From: Gremmenia infestans
Lineage: Eukaryota; Ascomycota; Leotiomycetes; Helotiales; Hamatocanthoscyphaceae
Assembly (NCBI GenBank): GCA_032629725.1
Contig: JAFEVB010000037.1
Location: forward strand, 372,001-436,000
Direction: 5' to 3'
DNA: 64,000 bases
The notes beneath the pieces were generated by a model. The model was not told where the DNA came from. It saw only the letters and a program-made list of their open reading frames with translations, and did not search any database. Below are positions 1 through 12,200 of the stretch, in pieces. Every line of letters starts with the position of its first letter. The stretch's first letter is position 1. The translations under genes and the position numbers were made by a program.

Positions 1-208
1 TAGATTCGTGAAAGTTGGTTTGCATTCAAGGTGTTTGGAGTTGGAGAGGTAATGTGCGACATAAAAAAGTGTTCTACACGAGCAAGATACCAGACAGGAA
101 AATAATAAGTTATATTCGGCTATATAAACGCCTTAACCATACTGCTACTGCACGGTGTGTCCATTTTTAAAACTTCCTTTTCGTTGACTAAAAGGTTATT
201 ACCCTCCT
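1..208. other. Flank downstream of ATG10
   Basis: AT-rich sequence containing the 3' untranslated side of ATG10. No coding potential was recognised. Confidence 0.5.
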
Positions 209-1078
209 TTATGCCTCCTCTGCTGCCATCTCAGGAGGTACCCATAAACCGACACAGCCTCCAACCAGCCCAAGCCAAATCATCAAGTAGTTAGCCATTG
301 TGCAGTCGAAACTTTCCATGGCCTCCTTAGTCTGGCATGGATGAATGAAGAAAGCTGGGACGTCTGTAACGGGATGCGGCTGCAATGGAATTAGTACACA
401 TGTACGCCAGTGAAGAAAGGGGCAAACTCACCGCAGCCGAAATTCCACCTGTAAATCCCGCAGCCCGAAGTCGACTCTTGTACTCAGGTGGTACAAGATA
501 TCGGTAAACTGACTCCAGGTTAAAAGTAGGCTCGCCTATAGGAAGGTCGTGCAATGTGAACCACAATGTGGGCATGTTGTAGGTTGGGTGCAAGTGAACC
601 TCATAAGTCACATATGGCTGGTCTGAATGCAAGCTATATCGGGGTAGAGCACCACTATCCATAGCCCCTCCATGTTGGTTCTGCAGCTGAGGGCGAAGTG
701 CTTCCTATCTGATGTGTTAATGCCCTACTCTTGGAACTTCTACTCGTTTTGAAACATTTGGAAGAAGGAACCACGAACCTGGTCTGCATCTTCAGCGGCA
801 GTTAACATGTCAACATCCACCGCGGGCCCATCAAGACCACTATTGAGTTTTTCAAAAGCTAGTGAGAGATCATCGTTCTCTTCGGGGAGGTGAAGCAGTC
901 GAAGTATCTCGATGTAGGAGCTCCCAGTGGTTAAAGTCCTTCGTAAGCGGATCTTGAAGATCTTTCTTGTTGGGCCCAGCTCAGCTTTGACATACTTCTG
1001 GTCGAAGAATGCACACACAAGTTCGAACTCTTCTGTTGTAAGGAAAGGCCATTGACGGTAGTCCCCTCCATGTGCCAT
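209..1078 (-). CDS. ATG10: Autophagy E2-like conjugating enzyme Atg10
   Basis: Three exons on the minus strand: 1078-779, 704-432 and 379-209, joined in phase to give 247 aa. Atg10 is the E2-like enzyme that takes activated Atg12 from Atg7 and transfers it to Atg5 during autophagosome formation. The N-terminus reads WPFLTTEEFE, a usual start for the family. The middle has the core HPTYNMPTLWFTLHD followed by GGISAA. The last exon supplies HPVTDVPAFFIHPC, where Cys206 in the HPC motif is the expected thioester cysteine, then a short tail ending in MAAEEA. The start at 1078 is the only ATG giving the usual length. The first intron (778-705) is bounded by GTTCGT and ATAG, and the second (431-380) by GTGAG and GCAG. 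The gene is divergent from the mannosidase gene. Family assignment is strong; intron ends are inferred by reading frame and motif continuity. Confidence 0.9.
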
Positions 1079-1977
1079 GGTGGGATGAATCAGAGCGAGG
1101 GTTTAGCTCGTGAACCACTAGCCTCCAGACCGTAGAAGCAAAGAGTGTATCAATGAGGAGATACAAGTTCTTTGATTCCAAGGTGGGTCTGACTATTGAA
1201 CTTTAGTTACTGTAAACATAGGAGGGGGTGAGGCTAACTAACTTACCAGTCTAGATAGCAAATTGATGCTCGTCGTTGGCGAGTAGAATATTATACTTGC
1301 ATGCTTGAAATTCCAAGTCTTAAGTCCCGTTGTTGTTGACCATGCTATAGAATATAATAGAGGTATTAGGGCAGCTGGACATTCTGTTAGGTACTGGTTC
1401 TTTCAAATATGGAAGTCGCGAGACTCACTCGTGGTTCACCGCGTGCCCACAAACTAGAAGAATTAATACCTTGTTTGGAAGAGCATGAATAGATGGGTTC
1501 TGCATCTAAATTGGAGAAGGAAAACAATGACAGGGAGTACTTCCGAACTACTTACGAGTCAAAGATCCGTTCAAATTTCAAGGAGGTAGCTAGATTAACT
1601 TTCCTAAGCTGATACAATAGTTCTCACGGATCACCAAATGATTCAATCCAGGGGGTGCAATTACTACTTTCTGTGAATTTGTAGAATCTGGTCATCCACT
1701 TCAATGCAGCTTCTGGGATTGAGTGTTACTCGAGTAGATTCTTAAATACCTAGCCCTAGCCTACTGTAGGTAGTTAACCCCAGATTTTATAAGGTAACGA
1801 GGCTGAACATCGCTTTTCACTAGTCGCTAAATGCGGCCGATTTAGCCAAGGACAACGTGTATTGTACTCGTAAACAATTCCTCTATTACCACAATCCCGC
1901 CCAATATCTCTGGGCTCTTTCCTCCTTTGTAATTGTACCCTTATGCTTGTGCTATAGTCGCTCCTTACAGTTATGAT
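1079..1977. promoter_or_regulatory. Divergent intergenic region ATG10 / GH47 mannosidase
   Basis: About 0.9 kb between two divergent starts, so it must hold both promoters. The open frames here are short and unlike known proteins. I see no clear TATA box or repeat. Confidence 0.4.
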
Positions 1978-4340
1978 ATGAACGTTCGCGACCCTTTCAA
2001 CCTCCACCGGTCGCCTGCCTACAACATTCTCCGAGGAAGTGCCACGCGGACTGCCGCGAACGTCAAACAAAGAGTTGTCGAGGTTGGCACACAAGCTTTC
2101 GAGACGGGGAAGCAAGCGGTCGAGGATATGTCGAGTTTTTCGATACCCAAAAATGTACCTTCGTTTACAGATCCGCAACGTGAACTAGAAAACCGAGCTT
2201 GGGGAGCTTCAGGAGTAACGGCTAGGACAAACGCACATTCGAACGGAGGTGTAATAAGTGACATGCAAGACCGCGTGGGAGGCTTCTTTGAGAAGACCAG
2301 AGGGGATCTGCCAATGTACAAGGATAAGCCTTACTCGTACGCAGCCTCGCGGAGGCAACGACCGGTTTGGAGGCGGAAAAAGACACTTGGCATTGCTGGG
2401 CTTTTCGTCTTGATTCTATTCTACTTTCTTGGATACTTCGGAACTCATGCTGAGGCATCTAAGAAGGCCAAAAGCACCTGGAGCTGGTTGCAAGGGCCGG
2501 AGAAGAATGTACAAAAGGTCGATTGGCTGGAACGAAGAGAAAGGGTCAAGGAGGCTTTCATCTTGAGCTGGGACGCTTATGAGAGATATGCTTGGGGTAT
2601 GTCAAATAAACATAGGCTTGGAAGATTGCAACACAGTCTACCTTATTACACGAGGTTGTGCGCGTTCTAATGTTCTCATAGGCTATGATGAATTTCACCC
2701 AATCTCCAAAAAAGGAAAACAGATGGCCCCGAAGGGCATGGGATGGATCATAGTGGATGCTTTGGATACGATGATGCTCATGAATCTCACGAGCAGGTTA
2801 ACCCACGCACGGGAATGGATTTCTACGAAGCTCGATTACGATCAAAACCAGGAGGTCAACACTTTCGAAACCACTATTCGGATGTTAGGGGGGCTTCTTT
2901 CGGCACATTATTTATCAACCGAGTTTCCAGAAATGGCACCTTTAGCAGATGATGATGAAGGAACCCCAGGCGAAGACCTTTACCTGGAAAAGGCAAAAGA
3001 TCTAGCTGACCGATTGATGGGAGCTTTCGACTCACCTTCGGGAGTGCCATATGCCAGTGTCAATTTGCAAAAAGTGCAAGGCATTCCGTCACATGATGAT
3101 GGTGGAGCATCCTCCACGGCAGAGGCAGCATCCTTGCAGCTAGAATTGAAATATCTGACGAAGCTCACCGGAGAAGCCTTTTATTGGCAGAAGGCAGAAA
3201 AAGTGATCCAGGTGATTGATGATAACGGCGTGGAGGATGGGCTCGTCCCAATCTACATCTACGCACATGATGGCCGCTTCCGAGGAAGTAACATCAGACT
3301 TGGGAGCAGAGGAGATTCTTATTACGAATATCTAATCAAGCAATTCCTTCAAACATCAAAAGAAGAACCTATATATGAGGAACTCTGGGATGAATCGCTT
3401 GCTGGTGTCCGAAAGCACCTCATCACGTATTCCAGCCCGTCACAATTTACTGTTCTGGGAGAGCGACCTGAAGGCCTTGCCAATCCCTTGTCTCCAAAGA
3501 TGGATCATCTTGCATGCTTCATGCCAGGTACTATCGCACTGGGTGCCACTGGTGGTATTACGGAAAAGGAGGCTAGGAAGCTCTCAACATGGTCCGCGAA
3601 GAAGGATGAAGAGATGCGACTTGCGCGCGAATTAACGCATACTTGTTGGGCCATGTACAAAGCTATGGCCACGGGACTCGCTGCGGAAATCACGCATTTC
3701 CATGTTGACGAGCCAACTCTACCTGAATCAGCATCCCACAAAGCCCCTGAAAATCTTGATGACGAAGAGAATACTGAATGGAAGAACGACTTAGTGATCA
3801 AAGATAACGACGTTCATAATCTACAGCGACCCGAAACCGTCGAAACTTTGTTCTACATGTGGAGGATAACAGGAGATGCAAAGTATAGAGAATGGGGATG
3901 GGATATGTTCAGATCGTTTGTCAACTACACAGCCGTCGAAGACGGAGGTGGCTTCACGAGTTTATCAAACGCGAATATCATTCCTCCAAAGACAAGAGAC
4001 AACATGGAAAGTTTCTGGCTCGTACGTACCAATCCCCCCCCAAGAAATCAGGAAATCATCAAAGCTAATAAGTAGGCAGGCGGAGACTCTTAAATATTTA
4101 TATCTCCTATTCTCCGATGACGACCTACTTCCTCTTGACACAATTGTTATCAACACAGAGGCTCACTTTTTTCCGCGGTTCAAGCTTGGCCCGTTATACA
4201 AGACTGGTTGGCAAAGAAAACCGCGTGGTCCAGACGGGAAGATCATACCTGAACCGCCAGCGAAGAAGACCGAATCGCCTACAGTGGAAGTGAGGACTGT
4301 ACAGCCGGTGGAGCCGGTGGCACCAAGCGCGGGGGTTTGA
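1978..4340 (+). CDS. GH47 mannosyl-oligosaccharide alpha-1,2-mannosidase, membrane-anchored
   Basis: Exons 1978-2596, 2682-4021 and 4080-4340 give 739 aa. Class I (GH47) mannosidases trim alpha-1,2-linked mannose from N-glycans in the ER or Golgi lumen. A single hydrophobic segment lies at about residues 138-155 (GLFVLILFYFLGYFG), making a type II membrane protein with an unusually long cytosolic N-terminus of about 136 aa. The catalytic domain starts at GYDEFHPISKKG. It shows TFETTIRMLGGLLSAHYL, GDSYYEYLIK, HLACFMPG, RPETVETLFYMWR and, near the end, INTEAHFFPRF, whose Thr is the usual calcium ligand. An acidic insert (DDEENTEWKND) precedes RPETVE. The start is the first ATG in frame; upstream frame is open but has no ATG. 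It resembles yeast Mns1, but ER versus Golgi class is not decided from sequence alone. Convergent with MDE1. Confidence 0.93.
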
Positions 4341-4886
4341 GGGCAAGGATACAAGGATGGCTTGTAAATATGGATAGGATGGGCACGATTTTGAATGAAC
4401 TAATATCATGGGCGTTGGGGCCTTTACTATGGTGTTTTTGAGCGAGGCAAAAATAGTATACTTTGATGCTTCATAGACTCCTTGCGAATGACAAGCCGTG
4501 CGAGTTTGATTGAGATAAAAATAACCTCTAGATTTCCTCTATATGAAACTTTTTTCTATAACAAACAAAGAATTACCATGGAATAGTTTCATCACCGTGA
4601 TAGTAGCCACAAGCTGCTGGTTCAGATGTGCATGATGCTGTTTCTTATGTCAAATATTACCTGCATCCGAGGTCGATGAGGGATGATATCGAGACATAGT
4701 CTTAATAGCGATACAATCTACCTTTGTGAGACCAGAGCCCACTTTAGTATGTTCAGCATGAAATCGCTTGGCGAGTATACACAAAAGCAGGAATACAAAA
4801 GAAGAGCTGGATTTTTCACTTGTCCTTGTTTTAGCTCGTTGGATGCCCCCACCTCGATAAACATCTCAAAAGTACTGCTAGAAGTT
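4341..4886. other. Convergent intergenic region GH47 / MDE1
   Basis: About 0.55 kb between two gene ends, so presumably both 3' UTRs and polyadenylation signals. No gene recognised. Confidence 0.5.
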
Positions 4887-5724
4887 TCAAGAGATATCAC
4901 TCAGCCAGGGCAAGCCGAGCTTCCTCATTTCAACCGCCAGTTGGAAGAGATAATCCAAACTAGAATACGTCAGCAGAGTTTCCTCGATGAAAGAGGTCGA
5001 TCAAACCTCTCAGCCTGCGTCTTCGCCTTATGCACCGTCTCTCCCCATACATAAATCCCATGCCGCCTAACCAGAACCGCATACGTATCCGGATATTTGT
5101 TCATCGCCTCCTCCAAACTCTCCGTCAAGTCTTCTTCATGTGGTGTATTCTCAATAACCGGTATCTTCAATGTATCATGATATCCTAGATTCCCTTGCTT
5201 CTGAAAGCCCTTTCCAAACCCTTTGATCTGCTCGATATTGTTGATCTCGAATAAATCCGATTGCACAGTCTCAAGCAAGAGAGTAACGAGGACAGCCCAT
5301 TGCGAATGTGTATGAATACAGCATCCCGCATTTCTCTTTGTGAAGGCTGCTATGAAGAGCGGCGTGCATTGGGAAGGTTTGAAGGACGGCGGAGAGCGCA
5401 GATATATTCGTTGCTTGGGATCGACCTGTTGAGAAAGCGCGAGGACGTATATATCTTCCGGCTTCATGAGTTCTTTCTGAACGCCAGATGGCGCGAGATA
5501 CACAAGATCACTGTGAGAGGATGAGCATCCATACGGTTGGCTTCGCTGGGAGAAACCTACTCATCACGAATGCTCGCTCCTCCTCCAGTACCGGTAACCC
5601 ATCCTAATGTCCAGAATTTGCGACATAGCTCGGGGATGAGGTTTGCGGGGTGTTGGCTGTCGGTGGATTTGATGAGGTGGTCGTTGTTGACCGTTGGGTC
5701 CGGTTGATCTTTTTGGCTAGACAT
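4887..5724 (-). CDS. MDE1: Methylthioribulose-1-phosphate dehydratase (MtnB/Mde1)
   Basis: Three exons on the minus strand, 5724-5561, 5510-5007 and 4959-4887, give 246 aa. The enzyme dehydrates 5-methylthioribulose-1-phosphate in the cytosolic methionine salvage pathway and belongs to the class II aldolase/adducin fold. Exon 1 ends in the typical WVTGTGGGASIRD; exon 2 begins DLVYLAPSGVQKE. The zinc ligands are His121 and His123 in CIHTHS and His205 in RRHGIYVWG; Glu148 in NNIEQIKG matches the catalytic Glu. The last exon restores the conserved ending SLDYLFQLAVEMRKLGLP. The short third exon is easily missed, because the unspliced frame runs into a false C-terminus. MRI1, the enzyme of the preceding step, lies about 17 kb downstream on the other strand. 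Confident assignment. Confidence 0.95.
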
Positions 5725-6582
5725 TTTGAAGGGATAGGTCCTTGATAATCCAAATTAGGAAGTTTGGCAGGCAGGAATTCGACTGTATTAGGAAGTTGGT
5801 GGTTGGTAGAATTTAAGGATGCTGTTGGAGTTATTTTATTTATCCCCACAATCTAGGCGTGGGGCACACCGGAAGTACTTCAGAGATGTCCGTAAACACG
5901 TACATTCAAACATTATGAAATAAAAAGGGAAAAAGGAATCAGGCTAAATGCTACCAACACTTGTATAACTCCTGGAAACTTGGAGAGTTTTGGATACTAT
6001 AAGGTACTCCAGATTGTAATCCCGTAAGTTAGTTTATGCCGAATTTAAGGCTTCTTGCATTGCAGAGAGGCTCGTCTGGTTTAGCCTGGCTTGACCGCCC
6101 AGGCGATAGTCCAAACCGTTGGAATTACGTCTATTTCAGAAGCCGAGAATAATAGAATGTTCATATAAGAAGATCATGATTGATGTAATTTATATAAATA
6201 CTGCATCTTTACCAAAGGACACTTTTCATATCCAATAATAAATGAATCCCAGCTTGTAGCCAAATATCATTTTGTGCTGTGGTCGGACGCTTGTAGTACA
6301 ATGCCGGCGGGAGAGCTCCGCAACACAGCACAGCTACTTTAATCCTTGCTCTCCAAGAGGACAGGTGGTAAATTCATAGTCGTCTCCGCACACCGATTCA
6401 TAAACTCCTTCTTAGCCTCCGCCTTTCATCCTCTCTTGTCTTCTACATTCCACTCCATTCTCTGCTCTACTCTGCGCTCTGGAAGCAAACACCAATACGC
6501 AAAGTCTTCTTTCAATAGTTGACTGCTGCTCCCTCTACTCGCCTTGATCTAGAAATCGCTCTTTCTGACCAGCTTCGACATC
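5725..6582. promoter_or_regulatory. Divergent intergenic region MDE1 / calnexin
   Basis: About 0.86 kb holding both promoters. An AT-rich stretch near 6170-6235 is followed by a long C/T-rich stretch at about 6395-6480, a common feature of fungal 5' leaders upstream of strongly expressed genes. I could not identify an unfolded-protein-response element with confidence. Confidence 0.4.
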
Positions 6583-8783
6583 ATGCGTTTCCCCGCAGCC
6601 GCTATCTCAGCAGCAGCTCTGCTGGCAGGTTCTGTCAATGCAGATGCTCAGTCTGTCCTCAGCGAAGCCAGCTCCTCCGTCTCCAGCGTTGCCAGCGATG
6701 CTTCCTCTGTCGTTGAATCCGCTACCTCGGGCCCCGAGCTACCAACTTTCACTGTAAGCTCCCAGAACACAGTACATGCAGCGCCCGCGCAGCGATTCTT
6801 GTCAATTGACATGCTAATTTTACTCTATACAGCCTACAACCATCAAGGGTGATTTTGTTGAGCAATTCACAGACGATTGGGACGCGCGATGGAAGCCATC
6901 CCATGCCAAGAAGGACACCAAAGGCTCCGCTAAAGAAGATGAGGAATGGGCATATGTTGGAGAATGGGCTGTTGAAGAGCCACACGTATACAAAGGAATG
7001 GAAGGCGACAAGGGTCTTGTTGTCAAGAACGCTGCAGCTCACCATGCCATCTCAGCCAAGTTCCCGAAGAAGATAGATAACAAGGGCAAGACTCTTGTTG
7101 TCCAGTACGAGGTCAAGCTCCAAAGTGAGTATATCATCTCTGACTAAAGATTATTTGCATTGCTAACAATTGTTCAGATGGTCTCGAATGTGGTGGAGCT
7201 TACTTGAAGCTTCTCCGTGACAACAAAGCTCTTCACCAGGATGAGTTCTCCAACGTTTCCCCCTACGTTGTCATGTTCGGTCCCGACAAGTGCGGTACCA
7301 CCAACAAGGTCCACTTCATCGTCAACCACAAGAACCCAAAGACTGGCGAGTATGAGGAGAAGCACCTATCAGCCCCCCCAGCCGCCCGTATCGTCAAGAC
7401 CTCCGAGCTCTACACTTTGATCGTCCACCCCAACAACACTGTTCACATCAAGTTGAATGGTGAGCAGGTCAAGGAGGCCAACCTCTTGGAGGACTTCCTT
7501 CCTCCGTTCAACCCCCCCGCCGAGATCGACGACCCTAAAGATTCCAAGCCTGATACTTGGATCGACGAGGCCCGAATTGCCGACCCTGAGGCGACGAAAC
7601 CTGAGGACTGGTATGTATACTTGCATGGTGTCTTGTTGAGAGCTGAGCTCCCGACTTGCCCTCTAAAAGTCTAGCGCTAACTTGTCTAAAGGGATGAGGA
7701 TGCGCCATTCGAGATCGTTGATGAGGAGGCTACTATTCCTGAGGATTGGTTGGAGACTGAGCCTCTTACCGTCCCTGATCCAGAAGCATCCAGGCCAGAA
7801 GATTGGGATGAGGAAGAAGATGGAGACTGGGTTGCCCCAACTGTCCCTAACCCCAAGTGTGATGATGTCTCTGGCTGTGGCAAGTGGGAGAAGCCAGTAA
7901 GTGCCCAAGCACTCCGCAAACCCTCTTCAATGCTAACCACATCGTTTAGACAATCAAGAACCCAGCATTCAAGGGCAAGTGGACTGCACCTTACATTGAT
8001 AAGTACGTATATATTTTTCTTTCGTCGTGTTGGGGGAGTTTTGTTTCACCACACCGGATATCCTTCACACACCTAAACAGTCTAAATGAACCAAAAGCTG
8101 ACTATCCGACTAGCCCTGCGTACAAAGGTGTCTGGGCCCCAAGAAAGATCAAGAACCCTGCATTCTTTGAGGACAAGACTGTAAGTTACTTCCCAGACCG
8201 ACGTCCAAATCACGTGATGACTCGAAAATGTATATACTGACTTTTTGATTAGCCCGCCAACCTTGAACCAATGGGAGCAATTGGTTTCGAAATCTGGACC
8301 ATGCAGAACGACATCCTCTTCGACAACATCTACATCGGTCACTCTGTCGCAGATGCTGAGAAATTCGCCCAGGAAACTTTCTTCGAGAAGCACCCTATCG
8401 AGCAACTCGTTGAACTTGCCGAGAAGCCCAAGGTTGAGGATAAGCCAAAGTCTCCTTCTGACCTGGTCTTTTTGGATGACCCCGTCCTATACGTGAAAGA
8501 GAAGCTCGACCTGTTCTTCACCATCGCCCAGAACGACCCCATCCAGGCCGTCAAGTTCGTCCCTGAAGCCGCCGGTGGTATTGCCGCCGTTCTCGTCACT
8601 CTTATTGCTATAATCGTCGGTGTTGTCTCAATGGGCGGATCTACCCCACCTCAAGTAAAGAAAGCAGCGGACAAGGCCAAGGCTACTGCCACTGATGCCA
8701 AGGACAAGGTTGCGGAAGCTGTGTCAACTGGAGCTGAGAAGGCTCAGGACGCTACCAAGCGCGCTACTAGAAGCTCCTCGTAG
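6583..8783 (+). CDS. Calnexin, ER membrane lectin chaperone
   Basis: Seven exons, 6583-6753, 6833-7124, 7178-7610, 7692-7896, 7950-8002, 8114-8180 and 8253-8783, give 583 aa. Calnexin binds monoglucosylated N-glycoproteins in the ER and assists folding. A signal peptide (MRFPAAAISAAALLAGSVNA) is followed by a Ser/Ala-rich linker. The lectin domain contains DWDARWKPS, GLECGGAYLKLL and MFGPDKCG. The P-domain arm has type 1 repeats (IDDPKDSKPDTW, IADPEATKPEDW, VPDPEASRPEDW) and type 2 repeats (KNPAFKGKWTAPYIDNP, AYKGVWAPRKIKNP). The chain returns to the lectin fold at MGAIGFEIWTMQNDILFDNI. One membrane segment (GGIAAVLVTLIAIIVGVV) precedes a cytosolic tail rich in Lys/Ala that ends RSSS. The length is usual for fungi. 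It is convergent with the PhoD-like gene. Confidence 0.96.
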
Positions 8784-9226
8784 ATTGTCGGGAATGAAGT
8801 ATAATGATGAGAAGAGATAGCGTCGCAAAATAGCGGCGAGGTGGAGGTTTTGATAGGCATTGGTCGTCACATTCGCGCTCGCATTTACATTTCCCGTTCA
8901 CTGATGTGATTTTGGTGTCCGATAATTCGGCGGATATGTATTTTAGGCGCACAAAATATGAAGCAAATCTTTTCATTTATCGCCCGCGTATCCATTTATG
9001 TATGAAGTTATGGGTGCGGTTTCGGTCAACTACCGAATTAACAAATTATATCAGCGGTCTTTCTATTCGCTCCTATGGAATATATATGATGGCGCACGCA
9101 AAGCTGAGAAACCCAACGCTACCAAATAACTCCCTTCAATATGCTCAAATGGATCGATCTCAAATATTCATTCACAAGAAAATTCATATGCATGCGGTTA
9201 AATTTCCGCGCCCGCTCCTCTCACCC
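8784..9226. other. Convergent intergenic region calnexin / PhoD-like gene
   Basis: About 0.44 kb of 3' flanks of two converging genes. The open frame crossing it on the plus strand is antisense to the next gene and looks random. Confidence 0.5.
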
Positions 9227-12200
9227 CTATCTCCCAAATTCCAAACTCGGCACAATTACAGGTCCGTATTTTGTTGGTGGGCTGAAGCCGCCATCTCCCT
9301 GAACCACAAAATCCACTGCCAGGCTCAGCTTCGTCAATCCCTGCTGTCCGCTATGCACACTGTTTGCGTATTGTGTGCCTGCAATTGCTTCCGGGTCATA
9401 TGCTACAAAGGCGACGTAGTTTCTCCTGCCCATTAGCTTCTTCATTTCTCGAGGACCGCCATTTGTATCCGTTTGGAAGATTTCCATCATGTCTTCCTTG
9501 GTGTCCGAGACTTGGTTGGTGGTCCTTTGGCCGTTTGCTGGGACGTAGAGAGGTTTGTTGTTGTGTAGCATCTTGAGAACGTAAGATGGAGGAGGCGCTG
9601 CAACCACGGCTGAGGATATGACTTGATACATTGTTTTGTGATCACTTGGGTGGCTTGGATCATGTACTAGACCGGCACCGCAGCAATTCACATCTGAATA
9701 AGTATGTTAGTTTTCTACTCATTGGGACAATTGTGGTTTCCTTACCTCCAGACAAGAAAGTCATGCGGATACCCTTCTGATGCGCAATTCCTTGCAAGGT
9801 TCGAATCAAGTATGTCCTCTCAAGATCTTTCGATTCGTGCGTCCACATGTCTCGCAGCTCATCAGCAATGTCAATGTCGCCAAAGGTGTTGAGAACTCCT
9901 CCCATAAGCCCAGACTTCCCAACTGCCTTCTTCACTTGGGAGAATCCAGATGCCACAGCGTCTTTGCCACCTACTACACCTGCTACGGAACTAGTAACTT
10001 TGCCAAGCAAATTGTATGTTCCAGTCACTGCTTTCTTGCCCGTTGCCATCGTGTGAGCTATACTTTCAACGGTGTCTAGGCGCGGATATATGACCGGCAC
10101 TGAAACCATCCAGATACAATGTTGTACACTGGGAGGGAGAGTCGCAACCTTTGGGAATATTCCTTGATAAGTCGGTCCTGCCAGAACTTGACGTTGATTA
10201 CGTTCTGAACGGCAATCTGGACCAACAACCACAACTGCAGGCCCAAGGAACTTGACGAAATGCCAACCAGAGCCGGTGATTGTAAAAAGATCTGTATCAG
10301 TGCTAACGTTTCGAAGAATCTCTAGAGTCGTATGATGTTGAAAGAGAAGATACATTTCAATGCCAATACGTCCAATATTCTTGAACATATTAGACGTTTG
10401 CATATACTCTGGATACGATCCGAACCCGTCAAATCTAGATAGCTGTCAGTATTCAATGAACCGGAAGAGGCTTGATTTCTTACATGTCATGGTCATCGAT
10501 CTGCAGAACGTGAGGAATTTGAGCGAAAGCTTCCCTTAGATACGGTTGATCGAAATGGCTGCTGTAGTAATGGAAATACGCATGGGAAACATCTTCCTCA
10601 TGCCGAGCGGTCCAAGCTGCACTTCGCCGGTTGTCTTTGCCACTCATGGCAAGCCATTGCTTCAGCAACGGAATTTCTTTCCATAATCTGTCTCCATATA
10701 TCTGATCGCCTAGGCCGAGCTGAACATGGAATCCACCACATTCGACGTTCTTCTGTAAAATGTCTTTCCACATAAACCCAATTCCACCAAGCTTAGAACG
10801 CTCGGTCATGCTCGTATTCATAGCAAAATCATTGCCGGAATGTGCAATAAATCTCCAGTTGGTCTCGTACCGACCAGCAACTAGGAATTCGTACCGAGTA
10901 CAACCTAGGTGCGATGTTATGGCATACGTCCATTTGTCGCTGGGACCTTCTCCCATCTGTAATTCTACATCGTATCGATAGAAAATCCATCTTTGATGCG
11001 TAAATATTGGGTTAGGTTTGAGCTGCCGAGGATTTGGTGATAAATCAACACTTTGATGTATGTGAATAGTTGGGGGTTGAGGAGCGTCCGTTACCAGCAT
11101 AATTGTACCCAGCCATAAACCTCTTTCCATGTCCATATTAACATAACGAAGATACGGTCCGAAGTAAACACCGTTGGTAGGAGCAACTTTGTACATATCG
11201 ACCCCGGCACTTGGCGGAGGTCCAGAAAAACCTGCTGCCGTGGGGGTTTGAGAAGCCATGCTCATGATACTTTCTGCATATCCAGGTGTATGAGGCGGGA
11301 AACCGGGTGAGCTAAGAGGAGTCTTGCCAAATGCACTAAGTCCTGGTGATGCCAAAGGATTTCCATAGGTGGAAGCTGTAGGTGAAAGAGGAGCAATATC
11401 ATGGTTGAGTGGGGTGGGTCCCTTGGGAAATTCCCATTGAGTTGCTTGGGTTGGAAGGTGAATATAGTAATATTGGCCTGAATTTTGGTCTAGATGAGCA
11501 ATCCAACCTTCTGGAAGCGGTGGGGGGGAGCTCGGACCCGCGCCCTGAAAGGGCGAAGAATTCGCTACTTGCTGAACTGGGGCTGGCTGGGCATTTTGTT
11601 GCTGGGATTGTGGTTGTGGTTGAGGAGCCTGTACCGGGTCATTTGCGAACGCTGGGTGGCCTGGATGCTGTAACTGAGGTGACTGCAAAGGAGATGCAAT
11701 ATTTAGCTTTGGAGCAGTGTTGATTGCAGCGGGGACTACAGCTGGAGTCGCAGCAGGACGTTTTTCATTAGGATAAGTTCGCGCGGCCCCATTAGATCCT
11801 GGAGTTACACTAGAGTAGGCTGGTGGAGGGGAAGGTGAGAGTTGCATGCGTTGGAAATCCTGTTGGAAGTCCTGCTCAAGTGCATTTTGCTGCGTTCCAG
11901 AGCCTTGTCTTCCATCCTGCTGTGGTGGTGGAGATGCGGAATTTGTCACTTCATTGGGTCCTTGGTAAACGCGAATGGGCCCATGTGGCTGGTTGTCAGG
12001 AGATTCCGTTGGCGTCCACGGTCTGGGGATACTTTGAGGAGCTGGAGACAGCCCTGGAGATTGCGGCAGTTGGGGAATAGGAGGAGTCGAGTACTGATTC
12101 TGCCGCTGGGCAGCTGCCGCATTCTGTGCTTGAAGGCTGCTTAAAGTAGCCGTTCCGGAAATACCAGCAGCCGCTAGTCAAAGAATTAGTATGATAAGAA

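Noticed and set aside
8906..9436. 176-codon plus-strand open frame
   Set aside because: Antisense to the last exon of the PhoD-like gene and without protein-like composition.
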